Shown one piece after another: positions 23,379 to 30,536 of a stretch of 30,536 nt of DNA. Both the position numbers and the translations under genes were made by a program. The DNA is from Alistipes sp. (GTDB lineage Bacteria; Bacteroidota; Bacteroidia; Bacteroidales; Rikenellaceae): positions 1 to 30,536 of the forward strand of contig JAFOZN010000083.1 of assembly GCA_017391185.1 (NCBI GenBank), given 5' to 3'. A model generated the notes under the pieces. That model had not been told where the DNA came from. It did not search any database and saw only the letters and a list, made by a program, of their open reading frames with translations. How positions within the stretch are numbered: position 1 is the stretch's first letter; the number at the start of each line of letters is the position of its first letter.

Positions 23379-24113
23379 TTATTCTCCGATACGCTGACGC
23401 ACAACCTCGAAGAGCATGATTGCCGCTGCGGCAGCTACATTGAGAGACTCGATTGAGCCAATTAGAGGAATAGCCAACTGCTCATCGCAGAGCTTCAGAA
23501 CCTCCTTCGAAATTCCTGTATCCTCGGCTCCCATTACAATTACCGTAGGCTTACGCATGTCGGCATCGTAGAGGAGTTTGCGACTCTTCTCGGTAGCGGC
23601 AACAATCTGGAATCCCTCGGCTTGCAGAGCCTTCAACGTGTTGCGTATAGAGCCTACTCGACACACAGGGATACGGCTCAGGGCACCAGCCGAAGAGCGC
23701 ATAGCTTCAGAATTTACCGGTGCAGAGTTCTTAAGTGGGGTAATCAAACCGTGAGCTCCAGCGCACTCAGCCGAACGGGCGATACCACCGAAGTTGCGTA
23801 CATCGGTTACGCCATCGAAAAGTACGATGAGAGGAGTCTCATCCTCTGGTACGCGCTCCAAGATATCGTTTAGTTCAACATACTCGATAGGTGCAATCTG
23901 TGCCACTACACCCTGATGGTTGAGCTTGGTTAGGCGGTTGAGCTTCTCCACTGGCACCTCCTGCACTCGGATGCGGTGGCGGAAAGCCAAATCTCTAAGC
24001 TCGGTCATAAGCTGTCCCTCGGCACCCTTGCGGATAAAGAGGCGCTCGATCTGCTTACCTGTCTGAATAGCCTCAGCTACGGGGCGTATTCCAAATACTA
24101 TATTCTCTGCCAT
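23379..24113 (-). CDS. rlmB: 23S rRNA (guanosine-2'-O)-methyltransferase RlmB
   Basis: A SpoU-class (trefoil-knot SPOUT) methyltransferase of 244 residues. The N-terminal substrate-binding domain (about 1-75) begins MAENIVFGIRPVAEAI. The C-terminal knot contains DGVTDVRNFGGIARSAECAGA, NSEAMRSSAGALSRIPV, VMGAEDTGIS and the SLNVAAAAAIMLFE motif. RlmB modifies G2251 of 23S rRNA in E. coli; other SpoU enzymes act on tRNA Gm18, but the domain pattern fits RlmB better. It is 53 bases after the ABC-F gene and 9 before the YgjP-like gene. Confidence 0.92.
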   Translation of the reverse strand: MAENIVFGIRPVAEAIQTGKQIERLFIRKGAEGQLMTELRDLAFRHRIRVQEVPVEKLNRLTKLNHQGVVAQIAPIEYVELNDILERVPEDETPLIVLFDGVTDVRNFGGIARSAECAGAHGLITPLKNSAPVNSEAMRSSAGALSRIPVCRVGSIRNTLKALQAEGFQIVAATEKSRKLLYDADMRKPTVIVMGAEDTGISKEVLKLCDEQLAIPLIGSIESLNVAAAAAIMLFEVVRQRIGE

Positions 24114-24166
24114 ATATGTAAATTTTTCTTATTTATCTTTTTGCTTAGGCTCAAGTCCTTAGAGCA

Positions 24167-26098
24167 TTACATCTCTTCGGTTAGCTCCAATTCATAGTTG
24201 AGCTTCTCCCACTCATGCATTTGCTTATCGTATGAGGCTTTCAGCTCGTTGTATGTCACGTAGTCGGCCTCGTTGTACTCCGTTGCGGTGGCAAATTTTG
24301 AGTCATACTCGGCAATCTGCTCCTCTATCTTGGCAAGTTCGGTCTCGACATTCTCTATCGCCTTACGCAACTTGCGAACAGCCTTCTCCTGCTCCTTTTT
24401 CTGCTCGTATGATAGTTTACCCGAAGAGTTTGTCTTTGGTTGAGTGGATTCTGTAGGGGTATCCTTGCGCTCAATCTCTTGCATAGAGTCCAACTTGCGT
24501 TTCTCCAAAAAGTAGTAGATTCCGCCCAAATACTCCTGCACACCTCCATCTCGCCACTCGTATATGCGGTCAACCAAGCCATCCAAGAAGTCTCGATCGT
24601 GAGAGATTATTACCACCGTACCGTCATATTTCTGCAATGCGTTCTTTAGAATATCCTTCGAACGCATATCCATATGGTTGGTAGGCTCGTCAAGTACCAA
24701 AAGATTATATGGCTCAAGCATCAGACGTGCCATAGCCAAGCGTGAACGCTCGCCGCCCGAAAGAACCTTGACCTTCTTGTCAATATCCTCACCTCGGAAT
24801 AGGAAAGCACCTAAAATATCTCTCAATCGCGTGCGAATATCACCAACGGCAACTCTATCCAAAGTGTCAAATACGGTAAAGTCGCCATCCATCAAATCAT
24901 CTTGATTTTGGGCATAGTAACCGATATTGACATTTGCGCCGAGCTTGATGCTACCCTCGGTTTGTTCCAACTCGCCGATAAGCATGCGGGCCATAGTGGT
25001 CTTACCCTCGCCATTGCGGCCCACAAGAGCAATCTTCTGCCCGCGCTCGATGGTGAATGTAGCACCAGAGAAGATGTGTTTCTGACCAAAAGATTTACCG
25101 ACCTCCTTAATCTCGGCTACGATCTGTCCCGAACGTGGCGCGGGTGGAAATTTGATATTGAGGCGAGATAAATCCTCCTCATCTACCTCGATACGCTCCA
25201 GACGCTCCAACTGCTTTATACGCGACTGTACCTGATTACTTTTGGTGGGTTTGTAGCGGAATTTTTCGATAAACTCCTCGGTCTTCTCGATGAGTTTCTG
25301 TTGGTTTTCGTATGCCGCCATCTGTTGCACTCGGCGCTCTGCTCTGAGCTCAACAAATTTCGAGTAAGGAACTTTATAATCGTAGATGTGTCCCAACGAA
25401 AGCTCTATGGTGCGTGTTGTGACGTTATCCAAAAAGGCTCTATCGTGGGAGATAAGTAATACTGCTCCGTTGTAGTTCTTAAGATACTCCTCCAACCATT
25501 GGATACTCTCGATATCGAGGTGGTTGGTAGGCTCATCGAGCAGGAATATCGAAGGGCGTTGCAAAAGCAACTTTGCAAGCTCAATACGCATACGCCAACC
25601 GCCCGAAAACTCTTTGGTTGGGCGATCGAAATCGGTGCGCTTGAATCCCAAACCGAGCAAAGTCTTTTCTATGTCGGCTTCGCGTGTATCACCGCCCAAG
25701 ATGTGGTAACGATCCTGTGCTTCGTTGAGGCGGTGTATGAGTGTAGAGTATTCCTCCGACTCGTAATCGGTACGCTCGGCAATCTCGGTGGTAATCTTCT
25801 CGATCTGGGCCTCCAGACGTAACACCTCATCAAAAGCCTTTTCGGTCTCGGCTTTCAGAGTTGTGGTGTCAGCCACGCGCATCTGCTGAGGCAGGTAGCC
25901 GATGCTACATTCGCCGTTGAGTGTAACAGCACCCTCGCTTGGCTCTTGCTCGCCTGTGATGATGCGTAGCAGAGTGGTCTTGCCAGCTCCGTTTTTACCG
26001 ACCAATCCGATACGGTCCTTCTCGTTAATCATAAACGATATGCTGTCGAAGAGAGTCCATCCTCCGTAGCTTACCGTCAAATTATCAAGTGAAATCAT
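24167..26098 (-). CDS. ABC-F family ATPase (ribosome-associated type)
   Basis: A soluble protein of 643 residues with two ABC ATPase domains and no membrane segment, the ABC-F layout. The first Walker A is GLVGKNGAGKTTL, with signature EFSGGWRMRIELAKLL and Walker B FLLDEPTNHLD. The second Walker A is ALVGRNGEGKTT, with signature VLSGGERSRLAMARL and Walker B LVLDEPTNHMD. Between them (about 230-320) is the basic linker that reaches the ribosomal P-site tRNA in this family, and residues 540-640 form a C-terminal coiled coil. This form resembles Uup/YdiF/YheS-type proteins that rescue or tune translation. Antibiotic resistance cannot be concluded. It follows rpe by 14 bases. Confidence 0.92.
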   Translation of the reverse strand: MISLDNLTVSYGGWTLFDSISFMINEKDRIGLVGKNGAGKTTLLRIITGEQEPSEGAVTLNGECSIGYLPQQMRVADTTTLKAETEKAFDEVLRLEAQIEKITTEIAERTDYESEEYSTLIHRLNEAQDRYHILGGDTREADIEKTLLGLGFKRTDFDRPTKEFSGGWRMRIELAKLLLQRPSIFLLDEPTNHLDIESIQWLEEYLKNYNGAVLLISHDRAFLDNVTTRTIELSLGHIYDYKVPYSKFVELRAERRVQQMAAYENQQKLIEKTEEFIEKFRYKPTKSNQVQSRIKQLERLERIEVDEEDLSRLNIKFPPAPRSGQIVAEIKEVGKSFGQKHIFSGATFTIERGQKIALVGRNGEGKTTMARMLIGELEQTEGSIKLGANVNIGYYAQNQDDLMDGDFTVFDTLDRVAVGDIRTRLRDILGAFLFRGEDIDKKVKVLSGGERSRLAMARLMLEPYNLLVLDEPTNHMDMRSKDILKNALQKYDGTVVIISHDRDFLDGLVDRIYEWRDGGVQEYLGGIYYFLEKRKLDSMQEIERKDTPTESTQPKTNSSGKLSYEQKKEQEKAVRKLRKAIENVETELAKIEEQIAEYDSKFATATEYNEADYVTYNELKASYDKQMHEWEKLNYELELTEEM

Positions 26099-26112
26099 AC
26101 TCTATCCTCTCT

Positions 26113-26763
26113 CTATGCTTCAAGCATTTTAATAATCTCCTGCTCTGGGTCTTGAGCTCCAAATACTGCACTACCAGCAACTAATACATCAGCACCTGCC
26201 TCGAATACCTCACCAGCATTTGCAGCGGAGATACCTCCATCTACCTGAATAAGGAACTCTAAACCTCGTTCTTTGCGGATTCGATCCAACTCTCGAATCT
26301 TGTTCAAAGCCGAAGGTATGAATGATTGTCCACCGAAACCTGGCTCAACACTCATCACCAAAACCATATCGACCTTATCCAGCAATCCATCCAATGCCGA
26401 GACCTCGGTCTTGGGTTTGATAGAGATGCCTGCCTTGGCTCCTGCTCCTTTAATCAATGAGATACATTCAAGGCTCTTTTGCGTAGCTTCAATGTGGAAT
26501 GTAACCCAATCAGCTCCTGCTTTTACGAACTTCTCGACATAATTTTCGGGCTCTACAATCATCAGGTGTACATCTAAAACTTTGCTTGTGGCTTTGCGTA
26601 TAGGCTTCATTACGGGGAACCCAAACGAGATGTTGGGGACAAAAACACCATCCATAACATCTATGTGTACCCATTGGGCCGCACTTCGATCAATCATTTT
26701 GGTATCACGCTCCAAATTGCCAAAATCGGCAGAGAGCATCGAGGGAGAGATTATTCGTGTCAT
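26113..26763 (-). CDS. rpe: Ribulose-phosphate 3-epimerase
   Basis: Interconverts D-ribulose 5-phosphate and D-xylulose 5-phosphate in the pentose phosphate pathway, so it is also on the route for xylose and arabinose released by the xylan enzymes. The TIM barrel is 216 residues, the normal length. It has SPSMLSADFGNLERD, HIDVMDGVFVPNISFGF, LDVHLMI, VLVMSVEPGFGGQSFIP, VDGGISAANA and VAGSAVFG, giving the two His, two Asp metal site. It heads a run with the ABC-F gene. A -7-like TATCTTTG is 23 bases upstream. Confidence 0.96.
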   Translation of the reverse strand: MTRIISPSMLSADFGNLERDTKMIDRSAAQWVHIDVMDGVFVPNISFGFPVMKPIRKATSKVLDVHLMIVEPENYVEKFVKAGADWVTFHIEATQKSLECISLIKGAGAKAGISIKPKTEVSALDGLLDKVDMVLVMSVEPGFGGQSFIPSALNKIRELDRIRKERGLEFLIQVDGGISAANAGEVFEAGADVLVAGSAVFGAQDPEQEIIKMLEA

Positions 26764-26785
26764 TCTTAAATTGTTTTCGAGTGAG

Positions 26786-26793
26786 CAAAGATA
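26786..26793 (-). promoter_or_regulatory. Candidate rpe -7 element
   Basis: TATCTTTG on minus fits TAnnTTTG; a TTCG sits about 20 bases upstream where TTTG is expected. Divergent from the promoter of the outer-membrane protein gene at 26856. Confidence 0.42.
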
Positions 26794-26855
26794 CTAATTT
26801 AATGGCGAATTTACGAATTAAAATGGCTCGTTTGTTTAAAATTGATTCTGCGATT

Positions 26856-26885
26856 TTGTAAGTCTGCTAAATAATGTTATTTTTG
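26856..26885 (+). promoter_or_regulatory. Promoter of the first outer-membrane barrel gene
   Basis: TTG (26856-26858), exactly 19 bases, and TATTTTTG (26878-26885) give a perfect Bacteroidetes consensus. The start would lie near 26891, about 26 bases before the start codon. The leader is A-rich. Confidence 0.73.
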
Positions 26886-26916
26886 TGAGCGAAAAATCAA
26901 ATAAACAAAGGATTTT

Positions 26917-27534
26917 ATGAAGAGAATAATTGTTGCGATAGTAGCTCTGATGGCTACAATTGGAGTTTCGGCTCAGGATCTACGTTATGGAGTCGTAAGC
27001 GGTGTTAACTTTTCTTGGGAGAGAGGAAAAGTTGGTGATGTAGGTGTATCATCTGATAGCTATATCGGATTCCAGGCAGGAGTTAAGGCCGAGATGGATC
27101 TTGCATCATATATTACTGATGGATTCTATGCCGAGGGATCTTTGCTCTATAATCTCAAGGGTGGTAGCTATTCAGATGGTCATTCAAATCTGGGCTATCT
27201 GCAGTTGCCTGTGAATTTTGGTTACCGATTGTCTGTAGCCGAGAATTTATCTGTAATTGGTAGCTTGGGCCCATACTTCGGATTGGGTATCTTGGGAAAG
27301 GATGTTACTAAGGCTGATAATTCAAAGGTGAAGACTGATGTCTTCGGTTCACGTTTGCAGCGTTTCGATTTCGGGTTGAACTACAAACTCGGTGTGGAGA
27401 TGTGGGATAAGTGGCAATTCTATCTCGGCTTTGAGCATAGTTTGCTTAATTTGATGAAGACCGAGAAGGAGGTTACTGATAAATTTAAGTCCAACGTAGT
27501 AAACTTCTACATCGGCACTGCATTGATGTTCTAA
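26917..27534 (+). CDS. Small outer-membrane beta-barrel protein (PorT/OMP_b-brl type), copy 1
   Basis: A 205-residue exported protein with signal peptide MKRIIVAIVALMATIGVSAQ (cut near residue 19). The mature part is a run of alternating strands with aromatic girdles: GVVSGVNFSW, GFQAGVKAEMDL, GFYAEGSLLYNL, YLQLPVNFGYRL, GPYFGLGILG and FDFGLNYKLGVEMW, ending in FYIGTALMF. The final Phe is typical of barrels inserted by the BAM complex. This matches the eight-stranded porin-family barrel common in Bacteroidetes, whose roles are mostly unknown. A homologous gene follows 98 bases later, with a terminator stem between. Confidence 0.85.
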   Translation: MKRIIVAIVALMATIGVSAQDLRYGVVSGVNFSWERGKVGDVGVSSDSYIGFQAGVKAEMDLASYITDGFYAEGSLLYNLKGGSYSDGHSNLGYLQLPVNFGYRLSVAENLSVIGSLGPYFGLGILGKDVTKADNSKVKTDVFGSRLQRFDFGLNYKLGVEMWDKWQFYLGFEHSLLNLMKTEKEVTDKFKSNVVNFYIGTALMF

Positions 27535-27560
27535 ACTTGGGAGTGAAAGTTTTTTCATAT

Positions 27561-27595
27561 TGCGAGACTTGAAATACGGGTCTCGCATATTTTTT
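27561..27595 (+). terminator. Terminator between the two barrel genes
   Basis: TGCGAGAC (27561-27568) pairs with GTCTCGCA (27580-27587) around an 11-base loop and is followed by TATTTTTTG. This is a good intrinsic terminator. It implies that the second gene has its own promoter or depends on readthrough. Confidence 0.75.
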
Positions 27596-27632
27596 GTATC
27601 TCATGGAGGTGAGTTTTTTAACTATAAAAAGT

Positions 27633-28262
27633 ATGAAAAAGTTTTTACCTCTATTTTTGGTTGCGCTTATGGCTTCTGCGTCAGTGTCGGCTCAGAACTT
27701 GCGCTATGGTATTACAGGTGCCATGAATCTAAGTAACTACGCCATAGAGATAGGTGGCGTGGAGTATAGTCCCGATTCGAGGGTAGGGTTTAATGCGGGA
27801 TTCCGCATGGAGATGGAGGCTCCGTTTATTTATGACGGCTTCTATTTCGATGCTGAGCTTCTGCTTAGTTCCAAAGGAGCTAAGGTTAAGGGTGAGCAGG
27901 AGGGTGTAGCTGTGGAGAATATCGTACGCCCATACTATCTCGAATTGCCGATTCATATAGGCTATCGTTATATGTTCGGAAGTGGTAAGGTCGGTCTCTT
28001 TGGCTCATTTGGTCCGTATATGGGCGTTGGAATCTTCGGCACAAATAAATTGACCGTAGGTGACCAAAGCTCCAAGCCTGATGCTTTCAGCAGTGATGGT
28101 CTGAAACGATTTGATTTTGGATTGGGGCTTCGTGGCGGAGTGCAGATGTTCGACCACTACCGCATCTTTATCGGCTACGATTGGGGTTTGCTGAATATCT
28201 CGCAGGGCGATAATAAAATCAACAACCGCAATCTATACATAGGAGCATCATACATGTTCTAA
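27633..28262 (+). CDS. Small outer-membrane beta-barrel protein (PorT/OMP_b-brl type), copy 2
   Basis: A 209-residue paralogue of the previous gene. The start at MKKFLPLFLV gives a clean signal peptide (cut at VSA|QN near residue 20); an upstream in-frame ATG would add 13 residues before it and falls just after the terminator. Shared marks include AQNLRYGITGAMNLS (compare AQDLRYGVVSGVNFS), YYLELPIHIGYRY, GPYMGVGIFG, KRFDFGLGLRGGVQMF and the terminal NLYIGASYMF. It is probably an outer-membrane barrel of about eight strands. The tandem pair looks like an old duplication, since the loops differ a great deal. It is followed by a strong terminator shared with the converging GH36 gene. The function is unknown. 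Confidence 0.85.
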   Translation: MKKFLPLFLVALMASASVSAQNLRYGITGAMNLSNYAIEIGGVEYSPDSRVGFNAGFRMEMEAPFIYDGFYFDAELLLSSKGAKVKGEQEGVAVENIVRPYYLELPIHIGYRYMFGSGKVGLFGSFGPYMGVGIFGTNKLTVGDQSSKPDAFSSDGLKRFDFGLGLRGGVQMFDHYRIFIGYDWGLLNISQGDNKINNRNLYIGASYMF

Positions 28263-28287
28263 GTCATGTTATGCAACTTCAAAGCAA

Positions 28288-28323
28288 AGGGGTTGTCCTT
28301 CAAAATTTTGTTGGACAACCCCT
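28288..28323. terminator. Bidirectional terminator between barrel copy 2 and GH36
   Basis: AGGGGTTGTCC (28288-28298) pairs perfectly with GGACAACCCCT (28313-28323) around a 14-base loop, between two converging genes. The 11-bp GC-rich stem overlaps neither coding region. Confidence 0.82.
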
Positions 28324-28328
28324 CTCTA

Positions 28329-30368
28329 TTATTTGGCAGGTGCATATTCTATCAGCGTTGCGCTGCGAGGTAACTTAAGTTCTATTTTCAGAACCTTCTT
28401 TAGTTCTGCGCCATTTAGAGTCTTTGTCGTGCCATCGGTGTAGCTTGTGAGTGTATAATTTTTCTCGTTGTCGATGGCTCTAAGGCTTACTTCGATGCTC
28501 TCCTGAATGTTGGCAGCACGGCGGAAGGCGATGATGATACCCGTATCATCCGTCTGGCGGTGGAGCTGATATGCAAGCCATACATCTTCTCCCGTATTCT
28601 CTGTAATGCCCGTCAGTGGATAGTAATCCTCCATATAGTAGGGGCGTATCTGCTTGAATTTTGCTATCACTTTTTGCATCTCGGGGATTGAGTTGCGCTG
28701 ACTCAGCAGCTCCCAATTCATTACCGTTGCGCTGCTCATGCTAGAAAGGAAATTGTACGAGTCTGCACCATACAATCCTGTGCCGTGATATGGCAGGAAG
28801 AAGTTGAGTCCATAGGTGTGGCATTGATATCCGTTAGGCTCTCCGTATTGGTAGTCGGTGCGCCAAAGCGGTATGCTGCGTGATGTAGTCTCCAAGTCGA
28901 TGCGTCTGCCGCCCGAAGCGCAGTTGTCGATTATCATCTGAGGGAATCGCTCCAGCAGGTAGTCCCAATACTTATATAACCCCTCTACATAGCGTATCTC
29001 CTTCATGCCTATGCGCTTAGGCTCATCGTACTTTGCCCAATAGTGAGCAGCTGCCATATTGAAATCCTGACGATAGTAATCTATGCCGTTTTGCTCGATA
29101 AAATCACCTATGTATTTGCACAACCACTCGTTGGCTTCAGCATTTCCTAAGTCGAAAAGCGAGTTCGCGCTACCATCGCGCAAGAGCCACTGCGGATGCT
29201 CGCGCTCCATTATCGTACCTTGATATACGCGCTCAGGCTCAAACCAAACCATAAATTTCGAGCCTACACGATGCGCAGCCTCTGCGATTGGCTTTAAGCC
29301 TTGAGGGAAACGCTCCTTGTCAACCTTCCAGTTTCCTACGGTGTTCCACCATGTGCCATTTATTCCGCCTGAGCCTTCGTACCAACCTGCGTCTAACCAG
29401 AAAACTTCGGGTAGAATGCCGAACATCTTGTATCGTTTAACCAATGCTACTGCCAATTCTTCGGTCAAGCATCCGTACTCATTACATGGCGCAGGATCAC
29501 CCCAATCGAAACCTCCACAAAGTGGCGTGTGCCCAAACTTATCATCTACCTTATGCGTGTGATGATCTTTGATAAAACGGCGGAATGAGTTTTGCCCAAT
29601 CATGTAATCCTCGCCCTGCCAAAAGAGTATGGCGATGCGAGGTGTGCGGATTGACTCGTTGGGTAGCAGGTGCAGATCCATATTCTTCATGCCTGAAGAG
29701 AATCTCACCTGCTTGGCTGCCGAAACAGTGAAGTTAGCTTCCCATGTACCTGTCCAGCCAATGGTAGCTACTATGTCGTTGCCATCGGGCGATATGAGGT
29801 TGAAGAATGGGAATGCCGAAGTGTCAGATGATCTACCATTTGCAGGCTCCTTGTGGAGTGGTTTTTCTGCGGTGATGGGGTAGATGCGAGGGTGAAAATC
29901 GGTGCGACTATGGCTATTACCATCGGGATTCAGCACTTCGAAGGGCTCTTCGCTTTGGCTCTTTAGTGTGTAGTCTATGACCTTCACCTGCTTGATTTGC
30001 TGACTGTTCTCCTTCGCCGTATTGCTAAAGTAGAGAAGCCACTCTGCGGCATTGTCATCTTTGAAACCCTCGATATGACAGTCCACCTTCAATCCACCCT
30101 TAGGCTCGGAATATGTGACGATGTATTTTACAGCATCCTCGCTCTGGCTCTCAACCTTCTGGATTGAGTGTCGCCATCGGCGGATAAATTCCTTTGAATT
30201 TTGATCGCCATAGACAAACGAGAATGGAGGAAGTTTGCCTTTGGCGAAGGTCGATGTGATCCACTTTTCTACATCTTTGGGTACGCTTATCTGTTGTGAG
30301 GTCTGGCAAAAGGCATTTGCCGAAAAGAAGATTGATAGCGTGGCGATAAGTAGTTTTAGGTATTTCAT
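28329..30368 (-). CDS. GH36 alpha-galactosidase, exported
   Basis: Removes terminal alpha-galactosyl groups from galacto-oligosaccharides or galactomannan. The start is placed at MKYLKLLIATLS because it opens a signal peptide (SANAFCQ, cut near residue 19-21); the longer frame adds 14 charged residues. The protein is 679 residues, with an N-terminal beta-supersandwich (about 30-290), a TIM barrel (about 300-600) and a C-terminal beta-sheet. The nucleophile is Asp435 in YYRQDFN. Asp505 in WRTD is 70 residues later, the same spacing as Asp478 and Asp548 of the Geobacillus enzyme AgaA. NCASGGRRID is the adjacent sugar-binding signature. It stands apart from the xylan operon, beyond housekeeping genes, and may be an isolated enzyme for galactose from several sources. 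Confidence 0.93.
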   Translation of the reverse strand: MKYLKLLIATLSIFFSANAFCQTSQQISVPKDVEKWITSTFAKGKLPPFSFVYGDQNSKEFIRRWRHSIQKVESQSEDAVKYIVTYSEPKGGLKVDCHIEGFKDDNAAEWLLYFSNTAKENSQQIKQVKVIDYTLKSQSEEPFEVLNPDGNSHSRTDFHPRIYPITAEKPLHKEPANGRSSDTSAFPFFNLISPDGNDIVATIGWTGTWEANFTVSAAKQVRFSSGMKNMDLHLLPNESIRTPRIAILFWQGEDYMIGQNSFRRFIKDHHTHKVDDKFGHTPLCGGFDWGDPAPCNEYGCLTEELAVALVKRYKMFGILPEVFWLDAGWYEGSGGINGTWWNTVGNWKVDKERFPQGLKPIAEAAHRVGSKFMVWFEPERVYQGTIMEREHPQWLLRDGSANSLFDLGNAEANEWLCKYIGDFIEQNGIDYYRQDFNMAAAHYWAKYDEPKRIGMKEIRYVEGLYKYWDYLLERFPQMIIDNCASGGRRIDLETTSRSIPLWRTDYQYGEPNGYQCHTYGLNFFLPYHGTGLYGADSYNFLSSMSSATVMNWELLSQRNSIPEMQKVIAKFKQIRPYYMEDYYPLTGITENTGEDVWLAYQLHRQTDDTGIIIAFRRAANIQESIEVSLRAIDNEKNYTLTSYTDGTTKTLNGAELKKVLKIELKLPRSATLIEYAPAK

Positions 30369-30391
30369 ATATTTCAGTTTTTCTTTCTCTA

Positions 30392-30399
30392 CAAAATTA
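30392..30399 (-). promoter_or_regulatory. Candidate GH36 -7 element
   Basis: TAATTTTG on minus fits TAnnTTTG, 23 bases before the GH36 start. No good TTG is found at 19 bases upstream, so the call is weak. Confidence 0.3.
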
Positions 30400-30448
30400 G
30401 CAAAATTCATCTAATAATGTTATTTTTGTTGCTAAATTATTGATTGTT

Positions 30449-30536
30449 ATGGCTTGTGATAAACTCTTTTGGCAGCGATTGGACGAATTGCTTGCATCGA
30501 AGAATATAGTGATAGATCGTCCCAAGGGATCTCATC
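30449..30536 (+). CDS. Partial gene, N-terminus of a small inorganic pyrophosphatase-like protein
   Basis: The ATG at 30449 opens a frame of 29 codons cut by the end of the window. KLFWQRLDELLASKN is followed by IVIDRPKGSH. The IVIDRPKGS part is what I recall from the short (about 120-residue) pyrophosphatase-like proteins of Firmicutes and Bacteroidetes, where it continues HPRYP. A TATTTTTG -7-like element lies at 30421-30428, without a clear -33. The call rests on a short fragment, so it is tentative. Confidence 0.45.
   Translation, partial: MACDKLFWQRLDELLASKNIVIDRPKGSH

Noticed and set aside
24167..26098. ABC-F gene as an antibiotic resistance determinant
   Set aside because: The sequence fits the general Uup/YdiF/YheS-like housekeeping forms; resistance subfamilies cannot be claimed from motifs alone, and the neighbours are all housekeeping genes.

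Overview
The window looks like a chromosomal segment of a Bacteroidales bacterium, plausibly gut or rumen and possibly Rikenellaceae/Alistipes-like; the genus is a guess. Three things support this. The left third is dense with multimodular plant-polysaccharide enzymes of the Bacteroidetes kind. Several intergenic regions carry the Bacteroidetes promoter form TTG-N19-TAnnTTTG. Many starts have A-rich leaders instead of strong Shine-Dalgarno sequences. No insertion sequence, prophage or CRISPR array is visible.

Region 1 (221-11137, minus strand) is a five-gene operon for heteroxylan side-chain and backbone degradation. In transcription order it encodes GH43-CBM6-CE1, GH10-CE1, GH43, GH97 and a CE6/SGNH-GH95 fusion. 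All five products have export signals. A backbone xylanase, feruloyl/acetyl esterases, arabinofuranosidase/xylosidase-type enzymes, a retaining-type GH97 and a GH95 with Thr where GH95 fucosidases are recalled to have His together suggest a complex glucuronoarabinoxylan carrying galactosyl groups. No SusC/SusD pair or regulator lies in the window. A good promoter sits at 11265-11294, and a hairpin separates GH97 from GH95.

Region 2 (11138-11756) is a long non-coding stretch. It holds the operon promoter, a perfect 9-bp palindrome, a tiny hydrophobic ORF and a striking 131-nt nested inverted repeat that probably folds as a rod-like structured RNA. This is the most interesting unexplained part of the window.

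Region 3 (11757-17185, minus) has an exported TIM-barrel sugar isomerase-like protein, L-serine dehydratase, inorganic pyrophosphatase and an acyltransferase-3 membrane protein in a tight run, then rmuC with its own leader. Region 4 (17291-19976, plus) is a three-gene operon: HAD phosphatase, an atypical DAACS amino-acid symporter and the RdgB/HAM1 nucleotide pyrophosphatase, ending in a strong hairpin terminator.

Region 5 (19980-26763, minus) is housekeeping: tRNA-Leu(UAA), miaA overlapping a pRiA4b-ORF3-like gene, a MalY/PatB aminotransferase, a YgjP-type metallopeptidase, rlmB, an ABC-F ATPase and rpe. The miaA gene sits directly upstream of a tRNA gene whose product should be a MiaA substrate. 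Region 6 (26878-30536) holds two tandem small outer-membrane beta-barrel proteins (plus), a GH36 alpha-galactosidase (minus) and the first 29 codons of what looks like a small inorganic pyrophosphatase (plus, cut by the window end). Positions 1-149 show nothing I can assign.
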